From an uncultured Gemmatimonadota bacterium (lineage in GTDB: Bacteria; Gemmatimonadota; Gemmatimonadetes; Gemmatimonadales; Gemmatimonadaceae), in assembly GCA_946479015.1 (NCBI GenBank), contig CAMLEQ010000200.1, positions 1 through 7,141 of the forward strand: a stretch of 7,141 bases of DNA. Reading direction: 5' to 3'. The stretch's first letter is position 1. Every line of letters starts with the position of its first letter. Below the pieces are notes generated by a model. That model was not told the DNA's origin. It saw only the letters and a list, made by a program, of their open reading frames with translations, and searched no databases. This document shows positions 6,828 to 7,141 of this stretch, piece after piece. The translations under genes were made by a program, and so were the position numbers.

Positions 6828-7141
6828 GCGCGCTCCACGCGATCGAACGCCCAGCGCGCCGTGGACAGCAGTCCGAGGCGCGCGGGGCCCATCGCGGCCG
6901 CGGGATCGAAGCGCATCGTCCGCCCCAGGTTGCTGAAGCGTCCGGCGCGCAGCTCGGTGATGGGGTCCTCCGTCCCGGACGCCACGAGCACGCGCGTCTC
7001 GCGGTCGTTGCGGCAGTCGTGCTGGTCGAGCCCCACGGTGCCCACCACCTCCGGACGCGTGCGCCGGATCTCGTGCAGCACGCGGATGCTGCGCGGATCG
7101 GGGAGATAGCGCGTGTTGTAGCTCGCGTTCCAGACCTCCAC
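6782..7141 (-). CDS. Probable PHP-domain metallophosphoesterase, C-terminal part
   Basis: This is a partial gene: 119 residues up to the TGA at 6784-6782, with the 5' part lying beyond base 7141. The frame is open at the window edge, so the first visible codon (GTG) is internal. EVWNASYNTRYLPDPRS (2-18), then GLDQHD (37-42) and ITELRAGRFSNLG (61-73) follow the order seen at the C-terminal end of PHP-type phosphoesterases: an E-V-x-N strand, a G-x-D-x-H metal ligand motif, then a short L-x-A-G-R-F helix. D39 and H41 would be metal ligands. An Arg-rich amphipathic tail (about 95-119) completes it. PHP proteins occur as phosphatases or nucleases; in this context a role in polysaccharide regulation or sugar metabolism is only a guess. 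Only about the last third or so of a typical protein is seen, so the family call is moderate. Confidence 0.55.
   Translation of the reverse strand: MEVWNASYNTRYLPDPRSIRVLHEIRRTRPEVVGTVGLDQHDCRNDRETRVLVASGTEDPITELRAGRFSNLGRTMRFDPAAAMGPARLGLLSTARWAFDRVERAQERVTRALRGSRAS

Noticed and set aside
1..7141. CRISPR arrays, tRNA or rRNA genes, insertion sequences, attachment sites.
   Set aside because: I saw no spaced direct repeats of 20-40 bases, no tRNA cloverleaf, no transposase reading frame and no terminal inverted repeats.

Overview
This is a GC-rich window (around 70% G+C by eye, not counted) carrying part of a surface- or exo-polysaccharide biosynthesis locus. It holds four glycosyltransferases, a Wzx-type polysaccharide flippase, and the C-terminal end of a probable PHP-domain metallophosphoesterase. 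High G+C, frequent overlapping stop/start codons and a GGGA-rich heptamer repeat fit a GC-rich soil or environmental bacterium. Gemmatimonadota is my best guess, but nothing in the window proves the phylum.

Layout. Positions 1-84 are non-coding and hold a strong GC-rich hairpin (3-34) and a heptanucleotide tandem repeat (41-75), both just downstream of a leftward two-gene operon. That operon is a GT4/GT1-type glycosyltransferase (2480 to 1254) followed by a membrane-anchored GT2 glycosyltransferase (1254 to 85); stop and start share one base (TGATG). A short divergent control region follows (about 2381-2587, depending on the true start of the GT4 gene). A rightward three-gene operon then encodes a flippase (2588-4102), a TuaH-like glycosyltransferase (4099-5364) and a further GT4-like glycosyltransferase (5361-6827). 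Each junction in it is a 4-base ATGA overlap, which indicates translational coupling. The right edge carries the 3' end of a leftward gene (6782-7141, continuing beyond the window), whose last 46 bases overlap the end of the third rightward gene tail to tail.

How it works together (inference). The glycosyltransferases would add sugars to a lipid carrier on the cytoplasmic face of the inner membrane, and the flippase would move the finished glycan-lipid across. No polymerase (Wzy), chain-length regulator (Wzz), outer-membrane export protein, priming transferase or sugar-nucleotide synthesis gene is visible, so this is an internal part of a larger locus. The proteins belong to known families. 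I did not find a clearly new system. The most unusual sequence is non-coding: the repeat/hairpin element at the left end and the odd, rare-codon-rich 5' end of the leftward GT4 gene.
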